Notes: generated by a model from the letters alone, not told the origin. A DNA stretch of 64,000 bases from Lateolabrax maculatus (GCA_031216445.1 CM062206.1:24705501-24769500); one strand, 5' to 3'. Positions 26,182-39,100 are shown, counted from the stretch's first letter. Numbers and translations are program-made.

Positions 26182-29100
26182 GCATGCCGACGGTGACAAG
26201 CTTGTGCATCTGTGTCGGCTCCAAAAAACATTCAGCTAAAGACAAACACACGTCTGAAACAAAATTTCATGTCCAATGCAAGTAAAGTTGTTGTCAAAGA
26301 GTCCTGGGAGTCCCGCGAGTCCATGAGGGGATACCTGGGGGGTCCTCAAAGAAGCTCCAGGAAGTCCTAAAGATATAGTTCACTGGATATTTAATTGTAC
26401 AGAAAATTTCTCAGTCGGAGTACAAGAATGAGACAGTTATACAACTGAATACTAAATCAACAGCATAAATATTATCATATGGACCAGGGAGTTTGAGGAA
26501 ATTATACAAAACAATGCTAATGAACTGTCAAATGAGGAGACATTGCACACAATTCCCTTATTACACACATTATGACACAGTTTAACAAATAAAAAGTGCA
26601 AGGCTGCTTGATAGACATGGTTGTTTCAAATTACCTGCATCATTTTACTTTTAAAAGCTGATAACCCACTTAAAGCGAGACTATATTGGATTTGACAGAG
26701 GATTAAACACATTCTTCAAATGAAAAGTTTAATTTGTAAGATATAAAATGCACCCTTGCTCAATTAAACACTCTCAGGGGTAATTGCTGCTACAGTCTTA
26801 TTTGATCTGGTATGAGCAGAAGCTTATGGTGGCCAATGTTAGCTAATGTAAACAGAATTTAGGTAGATATTGCTGTTTAAACTGTGGTCTGGGTAAATAC
26901 CCCATTCTGATTGGCTTCAGGATGTACATTATGCGCTGGCTACATAGTGTCCGCCTGTATTCAAAATGAGTAACCATTACAACAATGATGCAGTCAAAGC
27001 CTATATTTATGTCACATAAGCAATCATCTTACATCCCATTCGCTATTCCAGTCAGTGTTATTGACTTTTGAATCTTGCTAGCATAACGTTGGCCTTCTGA
27101 GCTGAGAGGACTACAAATATCTCCCCTCAAGTTGGATCTATGCTTTGCCCTATTTACTGGAGTAGTGAACAACGTTTCTATTGCATAAGCACCTTATGGG
27201 ATGGTAATGATTGTTCCCGGTATTAGTCAAATCCTTACCATGGACACTGAGTTATGGCTTGTGAAAAACTTTAGATTTTGATTGCAAAACGCATTAAAAT
27301 ATAAATTAATGGTCTTAATTTTTTTTTTCTTTGGCAAGTGACCATGGTATAAGCAGGATCATGGCCTTCGAGATGTCCATAATCCAGAATTACTAGACTC
27401 CGCTGAGGTTCTCGGCCTCCCGGTCTTCCATTAATTCCTGACTTTGGACACCTCGTTGGGCATTCCCATATGTAACGGACGTTACTGAATCAATTTTTAT
27501 GACTCTTCTCTAATTGTGCTTCTGTTATGCCATGTTTTAGCATTTACAATTATCCCATAAACGTTACTTTGGTTCAGCAAAGGTTACACAGTCTCACTTC
27601 AAGGGATTCAACCAGCACGGCTTTCAGTGGTGTCTTTAAGAGCCCCACGATAGTCCAAATGCGTTAAGAATCTGCTTCATATTCAAGGGGGTACCAACAT
27701 TTATGAAACCTCTCTTGTTTAACATCTTACCCAGAGCCAGACAAGGAAGTGAATACCAGTTTAATCTGTGTGTCCAGTACAGAGATACAGGGCCGGTCCA
27801 CGAGGGTTTAGCTTAGCTTAGCAAAGAGGCTGGAAGCCGGGGTAAACAGCTAACCTTAATGTTGAAAAAAGCATTAAAACACACATGTTGCACTTTATGT
27901 TCATGTAACTCTTGGCAAATTACTGCTTAATGAACAGAGCAGTATCTCTGCATGGCCACAGATGGTGTTAAAATGTTGGTGAGAACAGGTCAATGGAGCT
28001 AGCAATATAGCACCGCCACATTTCTGTATTCAGACAATACGTTTTGGTGGTAAGTCAAAGGTAAGTTATATGTACTTATTCAAAGTTGTGTTTTTTTTTT
28101 TACATTTGGCAAAATTAAGTTTTACTCCCCTGCTTATAGTCTTTTTTCCTAAGCTAGGTTAAACACGCCAATTGGCGCAGAAACATGAAATTAATATCCC
28201 GTCTCAATGACAACAAAAAAATGTACATAGGTTAAAATGTCACGCAGCTCTATACAATTTATAATAAGATACAATGACTGAATGTGAAACATCAATATTC
28301 ATCTTTTAAAAGGGTCAGTTTACCCAAATTACCAATAAATAAATAGACAAATTCCTGCGTACCTTTATTGTGCAATGGGGTATTAGGGCCATTGTTAGGA
28401 AAACAATGCTGACATTTCAAGAACAATGTGTTAAAATAGCCTACATATTGTTCTTTCAGTTTTATATTAAATTTTTCAGTGCCACAATCAAACTTGTATT
28501 CCCCTCCATTGTACTGGAGTGAATGCAGGAATCTCAAGGGAACATAATACCAAAACCATTTGGATATCACTGGAGGTAGTCTCAATGAGATTTTTTTGAA
28601 TTTTTTGTCTATAATGTGTGCTTTAAGGAAAAAGTTAACCCTCAAAGCCTCCTCTCAGTACAATCTGTTATATTGTGATGTCTTGTGATTAACTTTTTGG
28701 TTGTATGAGGTCTTCCTTGACCCGACTCGCCTCTCTGCTTCTCTGACAAATTTCTCACTTTATCAAAGTTGGTCACTGGTGCAAAATAGAAGCTCTGGGA
28801 AGAAGTGGCCAAGCGACGTCACCAAAGCTGTTTTAAAAAAAGCATGTCAATGTTTCAGAGGGGACTTTTCCTTTAATATTTCTTGAACCCAGTGTAATGG
28901 ATTGAATGCAGGGATCCAAGAAGCAGAGAGAGTCGAGGGCAAAAGCTGCAGGAATTTCAGTTTAGCGACTGTGACTGTGTGTTTGTACATCTTTGTTTAT
29001 CTGTGTGCATGACTGAGAAATGGCAGCAAATGAGTGTGTGTGTGTGTTTGTGTGAGTGAATTAGAAATTAAAAAAGAAGGACAGAGCCTGTGTGTGTACG

Positions 29101-29204
29101 TGTGTGACTGTGTGTGAGTGTGTGTCTTTGAGCGTCGATGCGTCAGGACCTACAGAGTGTGAAATGGAGCAGGGAGGTTCAGGCTTCAGCCGCGACACAC
29201 TGCA

Positions 29205-29460
29205 ACACACACATCTCTCTTTCTGTTTCTATCTCTTGCTCTCTCTCCCACCCCACCAACCCCTCATCCTCCTCTTCTCTCTGCCTTCATTTTCCTCTCC
29301 TTCCCCGCTTTTCCCACTTCCCCCACTTCCATTTTCATCTCTTTCCTCCTTCTTTTTCTCCTTCTGCTCCTTCCTCCCTTTTTCCCTCTTCTTTTTTTCC
29401 ATCTCTTCAACTTCCTCTGTATCTCTCCGTCGCCGCTTTATTCCGCCTCTTTATCTCTCT
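29205..29460 (+). repeat. Polypyrimidine tract
   Basis: CT-rich low-complexity sequence that gives Ser/Leu/Pro-rich chance frames. It is followed by (GA)n-like purine runs at 29548-29590 and (CT)n at 29839-29858. Confidence 0.85.
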
Positions 29461-29889
29461 GGATAAAGCTCTCCCTGCTGTGGAGTTTGTTTTTCCCCCT
29501 GCTCTGCCTTTATCTTCTGTTTGGATGCCGTGTATGTGCAGTAGCATGGAGAGAGAGAGAGACGCTGACGGAGAGAGAGAAAAGAGAGAGACAGCATCCC
29601 CATGTCAGGCCAATGATGGATTAGAATACTAAAATACTGGAGAGAGAAAGCAGACACACTAGACTCTCAAATCTGACATGGTGTGTGTGAGTGTGTGCGT
29701 GCGGGCACTTTGGTGCGTGTAAATCTACTGCACGGTAATAGAACAATAAAAAGAACACTTCTTTCCACGCACACACACAAACACACACACACACCCTCCT
29801 TCTCTTTTCCTCTCTCACCCTGGAGGCTTTCTTTCCCTATCTCTCTCTCTCTCTCTCTGACTTGATTTAACGCATGGCTTCTCCGCTTG

Positions 29890-30130
29890 TTTATTTCAGT
29901 ACATATTAATGTAAATCACCGGTGTCCACTCCCTCCCCTCTCTCCCTCTGCTGTCTCTCATTCTCCCCTCCGTCCATCCCTCTTGTCGCCCTGCCACCGG
30001 GTGTCAGCCCTGACGACAAACAGCCAAGACAACAATTAAAATGAACAACGGGGCCCGGTGAAAGGCCGTCGCTCCGGCCCCCGCCGGCCACGTCAATCAG
30101 ACGCCCGCCCTCCCTGCCGACCTCAATTAA
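29890..30130. promoter_or_regulatory. Candidate conserved noncoding element, GC-rich
   Basis: The composition shifts abruptly to GC-rich with complex, non-repetitive sequence around CAGCCCTGACGACAAACAGC, GACAACAATTAAAATGAACA and CCACGTCAATCAGACGCC. This contrasts with the flanking CT repeats and has no open frame. Conservation cannot be tested here. Confidence 0.3.
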
Positions 30131-31789
30131 CCCTCACTATTGGGTGGTAGGAGGTGGGGGTGTTGGAGGGGGTTCTGACCTGGCTATCTAATTCTATGTA
30201 ATGCAGGAGGAGGATGGATGGAGAGAGTGATTCTGAGGTCAAAGGAAACTGCTCATCGTCTTTGGAGGTAATTGACTGTACACTATATGCTCACTTTTGT
30301 CAAATTTGGAAGAGAATTGCCTCGTTGTTACAAACACAGCTCAGAAGCCAGTACACACAGTAGACAGTGTATTCAGGCTGTTGCAGCCCTTGAGCAAGGC
30401 ACTGAAATCCATCACAATAGGGGGTTCAGTCAGCCAACTCACGCGCACTGGTTACATATGTAGTATTGAGCTCAGCACAGCAGGGGGAGCGGCATATTCC
30501 CCGGGGGGGAACGCAGACCTGGAGCCGACAGGTGGATGTTGGGACGGAGGTGTTCTGAAGTGTTATCTATTATCTAGTATCGTGAGCAGTGCAGCGAACT
30601 TTAAGCAGACTATCTGAACTAGTTTTCCACCTCACTTGATTTGTTTGGGGGGGGGTCCTTGTGCAAAACCATTCCGGGAATTTGAAGTGGCAAGGCTCTC
30701 ATCTATAAATCTCGAAAAGCAGACCGTTGGGGTCATCTTTTGCGTTTTCAACACAGGCCCACTGGTTTCAAGCACCTTCTAGAATCAAAGCATTGTTCAG
30801 ACACATCAAGTAGGTGGTGCAAGAAGTATTTCAATGTAAGACGTTCAAAAAGAATAAAAACTTCAAATCAGGGGAATTTTCCAATTGTACCAATCACTGC
30901 CCTATTTAGAGTCCCTGCTGTGAGCCCACATCAAATACAGCTCTCAGACAGAGCTCCCTCTCACTCTGTGTATGACCTCCAACAAGCTGCAGCAGTTAAA
31001 ACTCAGCAAACTACTTTCCTTAGCTGAGTCATTTCTAAGCAGATACCTCAAATCAGGCTTTTGGTTCTACACAGCCTGGGAGGCTGAAGATGAAACTTTC
31101 TGTCTATGTATCAGTACACACTGCTGCCTTGAGACTTTTTTTGCTTGCTGCTTAATTACTTACAATCATTAGTGAGTTCATTATATAATTACAATGAAAA
31201 AGTTTTAAAAGGTTGCAACTTACATGGCAATTCTATAAAACGCTGTTGCAAATGTGGTTATTTTAGGCCGCAGTAATTGTAACAAAACAACAAAATCCTG
31301 GTGGGACTGAGATGACGGTAAAGCTCCTGAAAGTCGGCTGTTGGAAGGTGTTTCTTTGACCTTTCCAACGCTGCCATGACCTGCACCTCTCTGATGAGTC
31401 CCAGTGAGGCTTAATGAAAACACTTGACAGAGACATTTGCAGTCATTACAGCGGATGAATGTTTCATTGTAATCAGTATCTTCTGCTAGATTACAGAGCC
31501 TGATTGCTGTTTGTGACTCTTCGGTGAGACTTTGGCGAACTCTTGGCAGAGCAGCAGTATTTACTGTTTAGCCTGCTAAATGTTTAAACAAGGATCTGAG
31601 GTGAGCTTTACTCTGTCTCTTATAGCTGTTTCACTGATTGACAGACGCTTTGTCTGAGGGGTGTGTTCAGACAAAAAGGCCTTTGAGAGTGTGTGTGTGT
31701 GAGTGTGTGTGTGTTTCTCAGCAACTGCAGGCAACGGCAGTGCCTGAGGAAAGAGAAAAAGAGGTTAAAGTACACTGCAGACCTGTCAC

Positions 31790-32635
31790 CTCTCTCTGTC
31801 TCTCTCCTCATCCTTTCGTTCCCTTTGTAGTTTGTTTGCTCGGTGGTTTCACAAAGCAAACCTCCTCTTCCTCTTCTATCTGCCCTCCTCCTCTCAGCCC
31901 AACCCCTTCTCTTTTCTTCTTCATGTCCCCTTTTTTTTGCTCTGCTTTTCTTTTTTCCCCTTCCCTCATCCTTTCCATTCTACCTCTTTCCACCTATCTC
32001 AACTTTGTTTTCCACTCTCCTTGTTTCCACCATTCTCTTTAGTCCTCCTCTTATTCTTTTTATCTTTCCATTTGTATTCTTTTCTCTGATTTCTCCATCT
32101 TTCCTTGTTCTCTTCTTTGTTTCTGCCCCTGTTCTGCTTCTCTTCTGCTTTTTCTCTTTTCCTCCACTCCTTTCGCCCTACCCCTTCCTCTTTTTTCTTC
32201 CCCTACTCCATTCTTACATCCCCTCTTCCTTGTTGCTTTCTTCAGTGTCCAATTTCCTTTTTTTCTCTCTCTTCCTACTCTCTTTTCTTTTCCCCTTTCC
32301 TCTCCCCCAGTCCTTTATATCTCCTGTCTCCCTATTTTCTCTTCCATCTCCATTTCTGCTCAACTTCTTTTTCCTTTTTTCTCTTGTCTGCTTTTTCTCA
32401 TTTACTAATTTCCTTCCTTCTTAATGCCACGCCTCCTTTCCTGTCCTCTTATTCCTCCTCTTCTTTCCTTCCGTCCACTTCTCCCACTGCTTTATTTTAA
32501 GTCTATTTCCTACTTTCCTCTTCCTCCTTCATGCTTTCTCACGCTCTCTTTCTATTCCCTCTTTCTCATCTTTTCCCTCCCTTCTTTCCCCTTCTTTTCC
32601 TCTCTCCCTCCTCCGTCTCTTTGCCCTCCACCATC
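31790..32635 (+). repeat. Very long polypyrimidine tract (~850 bp)
   Basis: Almost pure C/T on the + strand with irregular CTTT, CCTT and CTCC units. It generates large false open frames (up to 193 codons of Ser/Leu/Phe/Pro) with no protein character. Confidence 0.9.
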
Positions 32636-32844
32636 ACTGGCGCCCCTGCAGATGGAAGTTAATTTTACACGCTCCCAAGAAATAGGAAAGGAATGGGGAA
32701 AAAAAATTAGTGTCAGCAAAAGATTTATAAGACATAGAATATCAAGAGCCGGCGATTCTCTCTGCTATGTTTGTGCTCCAGGGTCCTTTCTGTTCTCGCT
32801 ATAGCACACTATTTCTATCACTGCCTGATACTACCCCCCCCCAA

Positions 32845-32925
32845 CCACCACCACCACCACCACCACACACACACACACAAATACACACACACATTCAAAG
32901 ACACACTCTTCCCCCCCCCCCAGGA
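32845..32925. repeat. Compound (CCA)n (CA)n C-run microsatellite
   Basis: CCA units pass into CA units, then a C-run near 32912. Confidence 0.9.
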
Positions 32926-33114
32926 GCCTGTCAGATGATAAAGAGATGTTGTCAGGGACTGATTATCAGCCTCCCAACTAAAAACAAGTAAAACATCAAA
33001 CGCACAAAGACCACACAGGGACTTGGCCTTATTTTTTTTTTCTTAATTTCTCCTCCATACATCTCTCTCTCCCACTCGTTCTCTAACTCTTTTCATTTTG
33101 TCTCTGTGTCGGTG

Positions 33115-33270
33115 TCAGAAGTAGCGCGTGTTTTTTCGCCTGCTGGGGAGCCATTTGATTTGTTCTGCCGTTTTAGAGCTCATATTGTTTCTGGTGTGTT
33201 GTTTTTATTATGACGGCTTTATTCATATCGGTGCCTGTGGCGGCTCGGGTCCCGGCCCTGAGTCACCGGG
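33115..33270. promoter_or_regulatory. Candidate conserved noncoding element
   Basis: Complex, balanced sequence (GGGGAGCCATTTGATTTGTT, CGTTTTAGAGCTCATATTGT, TTATGACGGCTTTATTCATA) with no coding or repeat signature, between CT-rich and CA-rich tracts. Confidence 0.25.
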
Positions 33271-34491
33271 GAGGGAGATAGGGACGGGGATACAGCAATA
33301 AAGCAAGAAAGAGCTGCATCGGCTCAATACGTGGCAGGCAGTATGTGTGCAAATGTATGTGTGAGTGTGCGCGTGTGACTGTATATGTGTGGCTATGCTG
33401 ACGTGGGTGGGAACGATGAAGTGCAAGATTCAAATTATAACAAAAGCTTCACCCAATTTTCTTTGCAATCTCTCTGCCCGATGCTTGCACGCGCGCACAC
33501 AGTCGCACCCTTGGCACTTGATGTTCATTAAACAATGAGAGACAAGTGTGTAATTTGTCATTCACTATGGCTGTGGAATGGGGACGGCGGCAAGGAGTAG
33601 AGGATCGCTCCATTCATCACCAGGATGGAGTTTGACTGATGTGTCGTACATCAACGCCCCTTCCCCCCTCAGTCACTGTTAGGATGACCCATAGACAGGT
33701 AAGTCGCAACCAGTGGGACACATCATCATCCATCAATAAATTAAAACAAACCAAAAAAAAAAACACACAACAAGGTCCGACTGCAGCCGTGGGGCATTTC
33801 TGTCTGTGTTTACAACCTGCACCCAGTGCTTTTACTTTTAACATGCTATCAAAAATGCAGCCTACTATCCATGAGAAATGACCATCGGCTAGTTTGAAGT
33901 GTAGCCTCAGTAAATTAACATGGCTGCTAATGAGTTTGGGTGGATGTTCATCATGTTCTTTAAACCTACAAATTAGGCTAGCTGTTGGTTGATTTTGTAG
34001 CAGATCCACATCAGTCTGCATTAATAAAGCCTGTCCGTGTGTACAGAGGATCCTTAGACACATGCACCAGCCTTCACAGAGGTTACAGTATTTTTGTTGC
34101 TAGCAAAGCTTGGGAATGTCTTCACATAGAAAGTAGCCATTGCTCAAGTGTAGAAATAATAAAATAAAAGTAAGGTTGAAATAAAGATTCCAGCAACATC
34201 ATAGCACTTAGCCTAAAATGCTAACAGTTCGTCAGCGTGGTGAAGTGATGAGTGCACTGTATGCGAGGCAGACCGGGAGGCGTCGCACTCTTAAGACTTG
34301 AGAGAGCTGACAGCTTTTTCTAAGATGGCCTCCTGCTCCGTCGAGCCTGGAGGCCGGGTAAATGCAAAGCCTCGCTAGTTAACTGCTTTTTTTTCGGTAG
34401 CTAATTGTAGCATCTTGCTTAGTTAAACCAGATATTAACTCTCCTTTTTACAGAGTTGCATCAACTTTAATACTAATACCCTGCTATGCTT

Positions 34492-34497
34492 TTTATT
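34492..34497 (-). terminator. Candidate poly(A) signal of gfra3
   Basis: TTTATT on + is AATAAA on the minus strand. It is the first canonical hexamer I see after the stop codon, about 590 bases downstream. A variant ATTAAA lies just beyond at 34466-34471. Function is inferred. Confidence 0.4.
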
Positions 34498-35026
34498 TGT
34501 GTTGAACTGCCAGCGATGGTGGCTTTGCAGTTTGTGGACACTTGGTTATTTCTTTTCACCGTCAGAAATTCAAATGTAAAATTAGGAGGCTGACATGGAC
34601 AGTTTTTTCCACTTAGCTTCTTGCAGTCACTGTTATTTAAAATATGGCGAGATTTCAATGTGACCTACAAGCCAATATTTTAACACGCCTTGGCCTGCTC
34701 ATATTTGTGTGCTTACAACGGAGCAAGCTACTCAAACTCAGGAGCAGCTCCATTATGCTCGTTGGTTGACGGCAGCATGTGAACACCCTTCCGGGGCCAG
34801 GTCTCCTGTGCTCCCTGGACATTCATACACCACTGCAGCTGCAGGCAGACCATGTTGAACAAAGTGCCATTTTCAAAGGAGGAAAGGAAGGAAGCACGGA
34901 CAGAAGTGACAAATCAAGGGTATGCTAATGAAAAAAAGTCCATTTCTTCACTATGCTTCCTATAATTGTACAGCCATCAGTCCAGGAGTGTTAGGTCCAT
35001 TATATGTGAGCGTGTGCATGTGCATA

Positions 35027-35063
35027 TATATGTGTGTGTATGTGTGTGTGTGTGTGTGTATGC
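35027..35063. repeat. (GT)n microsatellite in the putative 3' UTR
   Basis: GT run with two TA interruptions, just after the gfra3 stop codon. Confidence 0.9.
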
Positions 35064-35086
35064 GTGTCTTCTCTAGATCCTCTGTT

Positions 35087-35299
35087 CTACCCCCAGCTGA
35101 GGGAGACAGGCAGAAGCAGGAGGAGCAGTAGTATGGGTTTAGGAGGGCCAGTGGTGAGGGACGCAGCCCCCCCTGTTCCAGTGGAGCCCAGGTTGGAGAC
35201 GGTGGCTCTCTCCGAGTACAGCGGGATGACGTCGAACTGGCCACCTTCATCACTCTCCTCCTCTGTCTGGGTCAGTTCCTCCTCTTCCTCGCTCACCAC
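35087..35299 (-). CDS. gfra3: gfra3 exon G: acidic stalk, GPI signal and stop
   Basis: The coding part of the last exon is 213 bp and starts in phase 0 after TATTAG. It encodes VVSEEEEELTQTEEESDEGG, a Gly/Ser/Ala/Thr-rich stretch (residues 404-418) that would suit GPI omega-site cleavage, and a terminal hydrophobic run with seven Leu in a row (425-431) ending SLSWG and TAG. The small-residue region, short spacer and hydrophobic tail without a following basic cytoplasmic segment are the classic GPI-attachment layout, as in all GFR-alpha proteins. It is separated from exon F by an 8.3-kb intron, the longest in the gene. Confidence 0.82.
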   Translation of the reverse strand: MVSEEEEELTQTEEESDEGGQFDVIPLYSERATVSNLGSTGTGGAASLTTGPPKPILLLLLLLPVSLSWG

Positions 35300-36113
35300 C
35301 TAATAGGCAGGAGACGGTGTAAATAAAGAGCTGAGATATTTTCACATTTTACAATGCTTAAAAACAAAACAACAGCAGCATCTCACTACAGTAGGAATTG
35401 TTAAACTGAACTCTCAGATGGTAAACAGTGAAGATCAAGTTTGACTTCTCTGAAATCTCTGGTCAAATATTTTTGCCAGGTACTTAAATTTGGTAATTCA
35501 CAATTAGTTTGATGTAATTTTAAATTATAATTATAATTTTAAAAATATTTGTAGTCTTATTTTGTATTTTATAATTTGAAATTTAATGTCATGTTTCCAG
35601 ATTTTTTGTATAAATCGGACACACCGTGTGTATAACAATCATGTGTGCAATTTTCCATCATGATTGTGTCTGTATTAGTGAAAGGTGTTTATAGTGTATA
35701 TAGTTTTTAAATGATATATTATTACTTTGTATGGTATTTTTTATTTCTTTTTTATATATCAATCAATCACACTTTTCCTTTACTTTTGACTTTTGAGCTG
35801 CTGTTACTAGTAAATTTCCCCAGTGTGGGATTAAGTTTATCTTAATTTATCTTAATTTGTTCAAACAGTGGAAAACAAACAAAAAAACAAACAATTAAAC
35901 TCTAGGTGGGGAAGGCACATCTAAGGTTGTTTTTTTAACTTCATCTTTCTACAACACTGCATTAAAGGACTTAAAAAGAACAAACAAGCGCAAATTCAAC
36001 CAATTCCCCCTAAATTGTTAATGCTGCATGAAAGTGATGTGTGGTGTGAAGCCATTGTCTCGGGCATGTCACAGTACTTTTGGGGCCCTGAGCAGAATCG
36101 ACCCCCCCCCCCC

Positions 36114-36146
<33 letters not shown>

Positions 36147-39100
36147 TAAAAACACTGAAAGAAAGACAATAAATAATCATGACAAGAATAAAGCCAAACT
36201 TCAGCGTGAATGCAGGACGTTCAGTCATCGAGACTCGCGTCAAGGAACTGACCATTTGTAGCAGATTTGGTGGATAATGCTCTTCTATTTGAGGGAGCTT
36301 TAGAAGAACCCAAGCAGCTAAAACGATTCTGCTGAGAGAACTAAGTCCACCCACAACAAACACATAAAGTATGACAACATAAGATCTTAGTTAAATCAAC
36401 AATACCAAAGGTACCAAAGGAACAGCGCTGGCAGAATACCAGTAGATTCAGTGTACAAAATACTCTTATTATCCAGGATTTAATGGTATTTGACCTTGTG
36501 TGCTTTTTCACACCAAAGATTCCAAGGTTATACTGTGAGATCGCTTGCAAAACAGGGGCCAACTGGCAGAGCTCCAAACCCCTTTTTTAGTAGTTTGATT
36601 TGAGACTTGTTGATGTGTATTGGACTTTGAAGACATAATAGGGGCTTTTTTTCAAATATTATTTCACCTATGTTTACTGTTTCAACAGTGAGGTTTTCGA
36701 AGGCACAGCTGAAGGATCAGATCAGATTCTATGTGTTGTTCTAAAGGGCAGTCACAAACAACATATTTTGTGGTGTTATTTGGAGGACTTGTTGTGTAGC
36801 CGCCATGCACAGATATTAAAAATAACTAATTTAAAAATGTAAGTTTGAATGTTGAAAACATCATTGAATGTAATTTGGGGGTTTCGCACAATTCAACATT
36901 CGCACAATGTTCTGTCTGGAGAGAGGTCTGAGGTCTGAGAAAAACAATCTGAAATGAAAGAACTGAATTTGTACTGCAATGTTGCAACCAAAATTATGTT
37001 TTTTAAATACGTTTTTACAGACTTAGCTTTCAGAAGCACACAACAAGTCATAATACAGGATATAGATTCTTGTTCAATACCTGCTTGTACAAAGATCTAT
37101 GACAATCTGATGTTATGGATTTTATTACATGAAAAAAATATAATTAAACATGATGTTAAATGTATCACGTGTGTTCATGTGTGAACACTTTGCTCAAGAG
37201 AATTTAAAACTTTAAAGCTGTTGATGAATATGACTCACTGCAGTGTTATCGGTTTTGAGTGTTGAGGATGCCCAGATGTTCATCCTCAAAAATATGCAAA
37301 AACATCTGGAGGAGCCCAGGGCTGATGCTAGGTTATTGTGCGCAGATTGTTCTTCTACTGATAATAATACGCCACTCTATCGTTTTATCGAAACACTGCC
37401 TGTGATGCCTGCATGTGTCACGGTGTTCAGATTCTTTGACTGGCATCTTTGGACTCATTTTTAACGTTTTATCGTCTAGTGTGACAGTTGCAAAAGATGT
37501 AAACAAGGCTGTCATCTTGCTCTCCTTCGGGGTACAGAAATGGATCACGGTAAGACTTTTGTATAGTGGTGGTACAAATAATTTTGTTGTTTATTAGCAG
37601 AATGGATTCCAATGAGTAAGTGTAATAAGTGTGCACAGTGTTTGACAGTCATTGAAGAAGGGATATAAAAAATATGAATCCTGACCAGCAGAGAGAGCAC
37701 CTTTTTTCTGAGCTCAAACTTTACTCCAGTCTGCAAAGTTATTCTTAATCACTCTCTTTTATTGTGAGTCTTGTGACCTTTCCTTTGATTTGCCGCTTTT
37801 ATAATACATTGATGGGGGGCAGAAAAAACCTTAAGGACACTGTTAATATTTCTTTGAAGATAATTGGAGTGGGGAAGACAGACCTGGGTTATTTTTAGGA
37901 CCAGCACATGCCTAGGACACTTATACGTGACATATACAGTGACATATTCAGTTTGTTTAATATTGCTACTTTTGAGTCGTCATGTTAAGTTGCTGTGATA
38001 ATAACAAATATAGTTGTTATAGTATTACACTGTATTGTGCAGAAGACCCCATTTCCACTTGGAATTAAAATGTGATCTGTATCTGGATATCTATCTATCT
38101 GTGAATGTGACGGGATCAGCCCGACACCATCAAAATGTTACAGATGAGCCCTTTCTTTGCAAAGGAAAAATTAGTCAAGCTATCGAGGGGCCGCTGCAAT
38201 GTTTAAGACGAGAGTCACATGACCAACAGGGGTAGCTGAGCTAATACTATAGCTAGCAAGCTTCTCCACTGGTTCTACATTTACAAATGTTTTAAAACAA
38301 CTGGACACCGCATTCAAAAAAGGGTGCCCTATTCATTCCAATGAAAGAGTTTCACAAGATCCAGACAGCAAAAAAAAAAATCATGGGCTGGAGTCCTTTT
38401 TTCTGGCTAAGCCAATGCGTCCTGCACACACAGATGACATAAAATATTAATTGAGATTTCAAATTTTACTGGACTTAATGGATAAAATTCAGACGATACA
38501 AAGAGTCACTTTGGGTTGTTTATTCATCCCTTTATATGCGTTCCTTTTGAAAAAAATTGTGTATGGGGAAAATACTTTTTGGGCCGTGATCCTGCAATAC
38601 TGAGTGTGGTCACTACGCCAGAATCGCATCACAGCCCAGTGCCCTTCCTGGCAGCTTGTGCTGACTACATGGATGCTTGAAACTAACTTTTTTAAAGTTT
38701 GTACGAAGTGGGGTACGACCATGTCTAAAGTCAAAAGTTTGTCTGCATAACTTAGTAAGTGAAAAGTATCGCACAGAGCCTACGTAAGCTTTCTCTGAAA
38801 TGTTCACTGCCTGCAACTCATTGGAATCGTTTTTATGTGAGGTAACATGAGACCAGAGATTGTTTACAGAAACACAGAATTTTATAATGATATTGATGAA
38901 GAAACTGTATTTAACATGGCCTGTTCACATCATAGTCCATACCCAATCCGCATTGAATTGGTTTCCCTCTTGTGCATTTTGAGATCCACTCACAATCATT
39001 GAGAACACTTATTAATAACAGGTGTAAATGTGAAAGCCTCTCATGCCATTATCCAGATAACATTTCCTGAGACAGATCACATGTTAATACCTTGCTAAAA

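Larger units (their letters stand above)
16911..34469. other. Gene-poor region with candidate regulatory islands, no supported coding gene
   Basis: All longer frames fall in polypyrimidine tracts or transposon remnants. Complex non-repeat blocks are listed as candidate conserved elements. A neighbouring gene would have to start outside the window. Confidence 0.65.
34470..35086 (-). other. gfra3: Putative 3' UTR of gfra3
   Basis: Noncoding sequence follows the TAG stop on the minus strand. A CA-rich microsatellite in mRNA sense (the (GT)n at 35027-35063 on +) begins about 25 bases after the stop. The first canonical minus-strand AATAAA after the stop is at 34492-34497, which would make a 3' UTR of roughly 0.6 kb. 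Its extent is inferred. Confidence 0.45.

Noticed and set aside
28292..28645. 117-codon minus-strand frame
   Set aside because: It has the look of a dispersed fish repeat rather than a gene. No splice sites or domain, and the repeat identity is not certain enough to list.
29138..29632. 164-codon frame
   Set aside because: CT- and GA-rich simple sequence with no protein character.
31638..32042. 134-codon frame starting before the CT tract
   Set aside because: It begins in a (GT)n repeat and runs into the same low-complexity tract.
31843..32424. 193-codon open frame rich in Ser, Leu, Phe and Pro
   Set aside because: It is a translation of the polypyrimidine tract. Overlapping frames in all three phases have the same composition, and there is no domain or splice context.
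34225..34300. tRNA-like segment near 34225
   Set aside because: It has weak resemblance to pol III boxes but no convincing B box or stem pairing.
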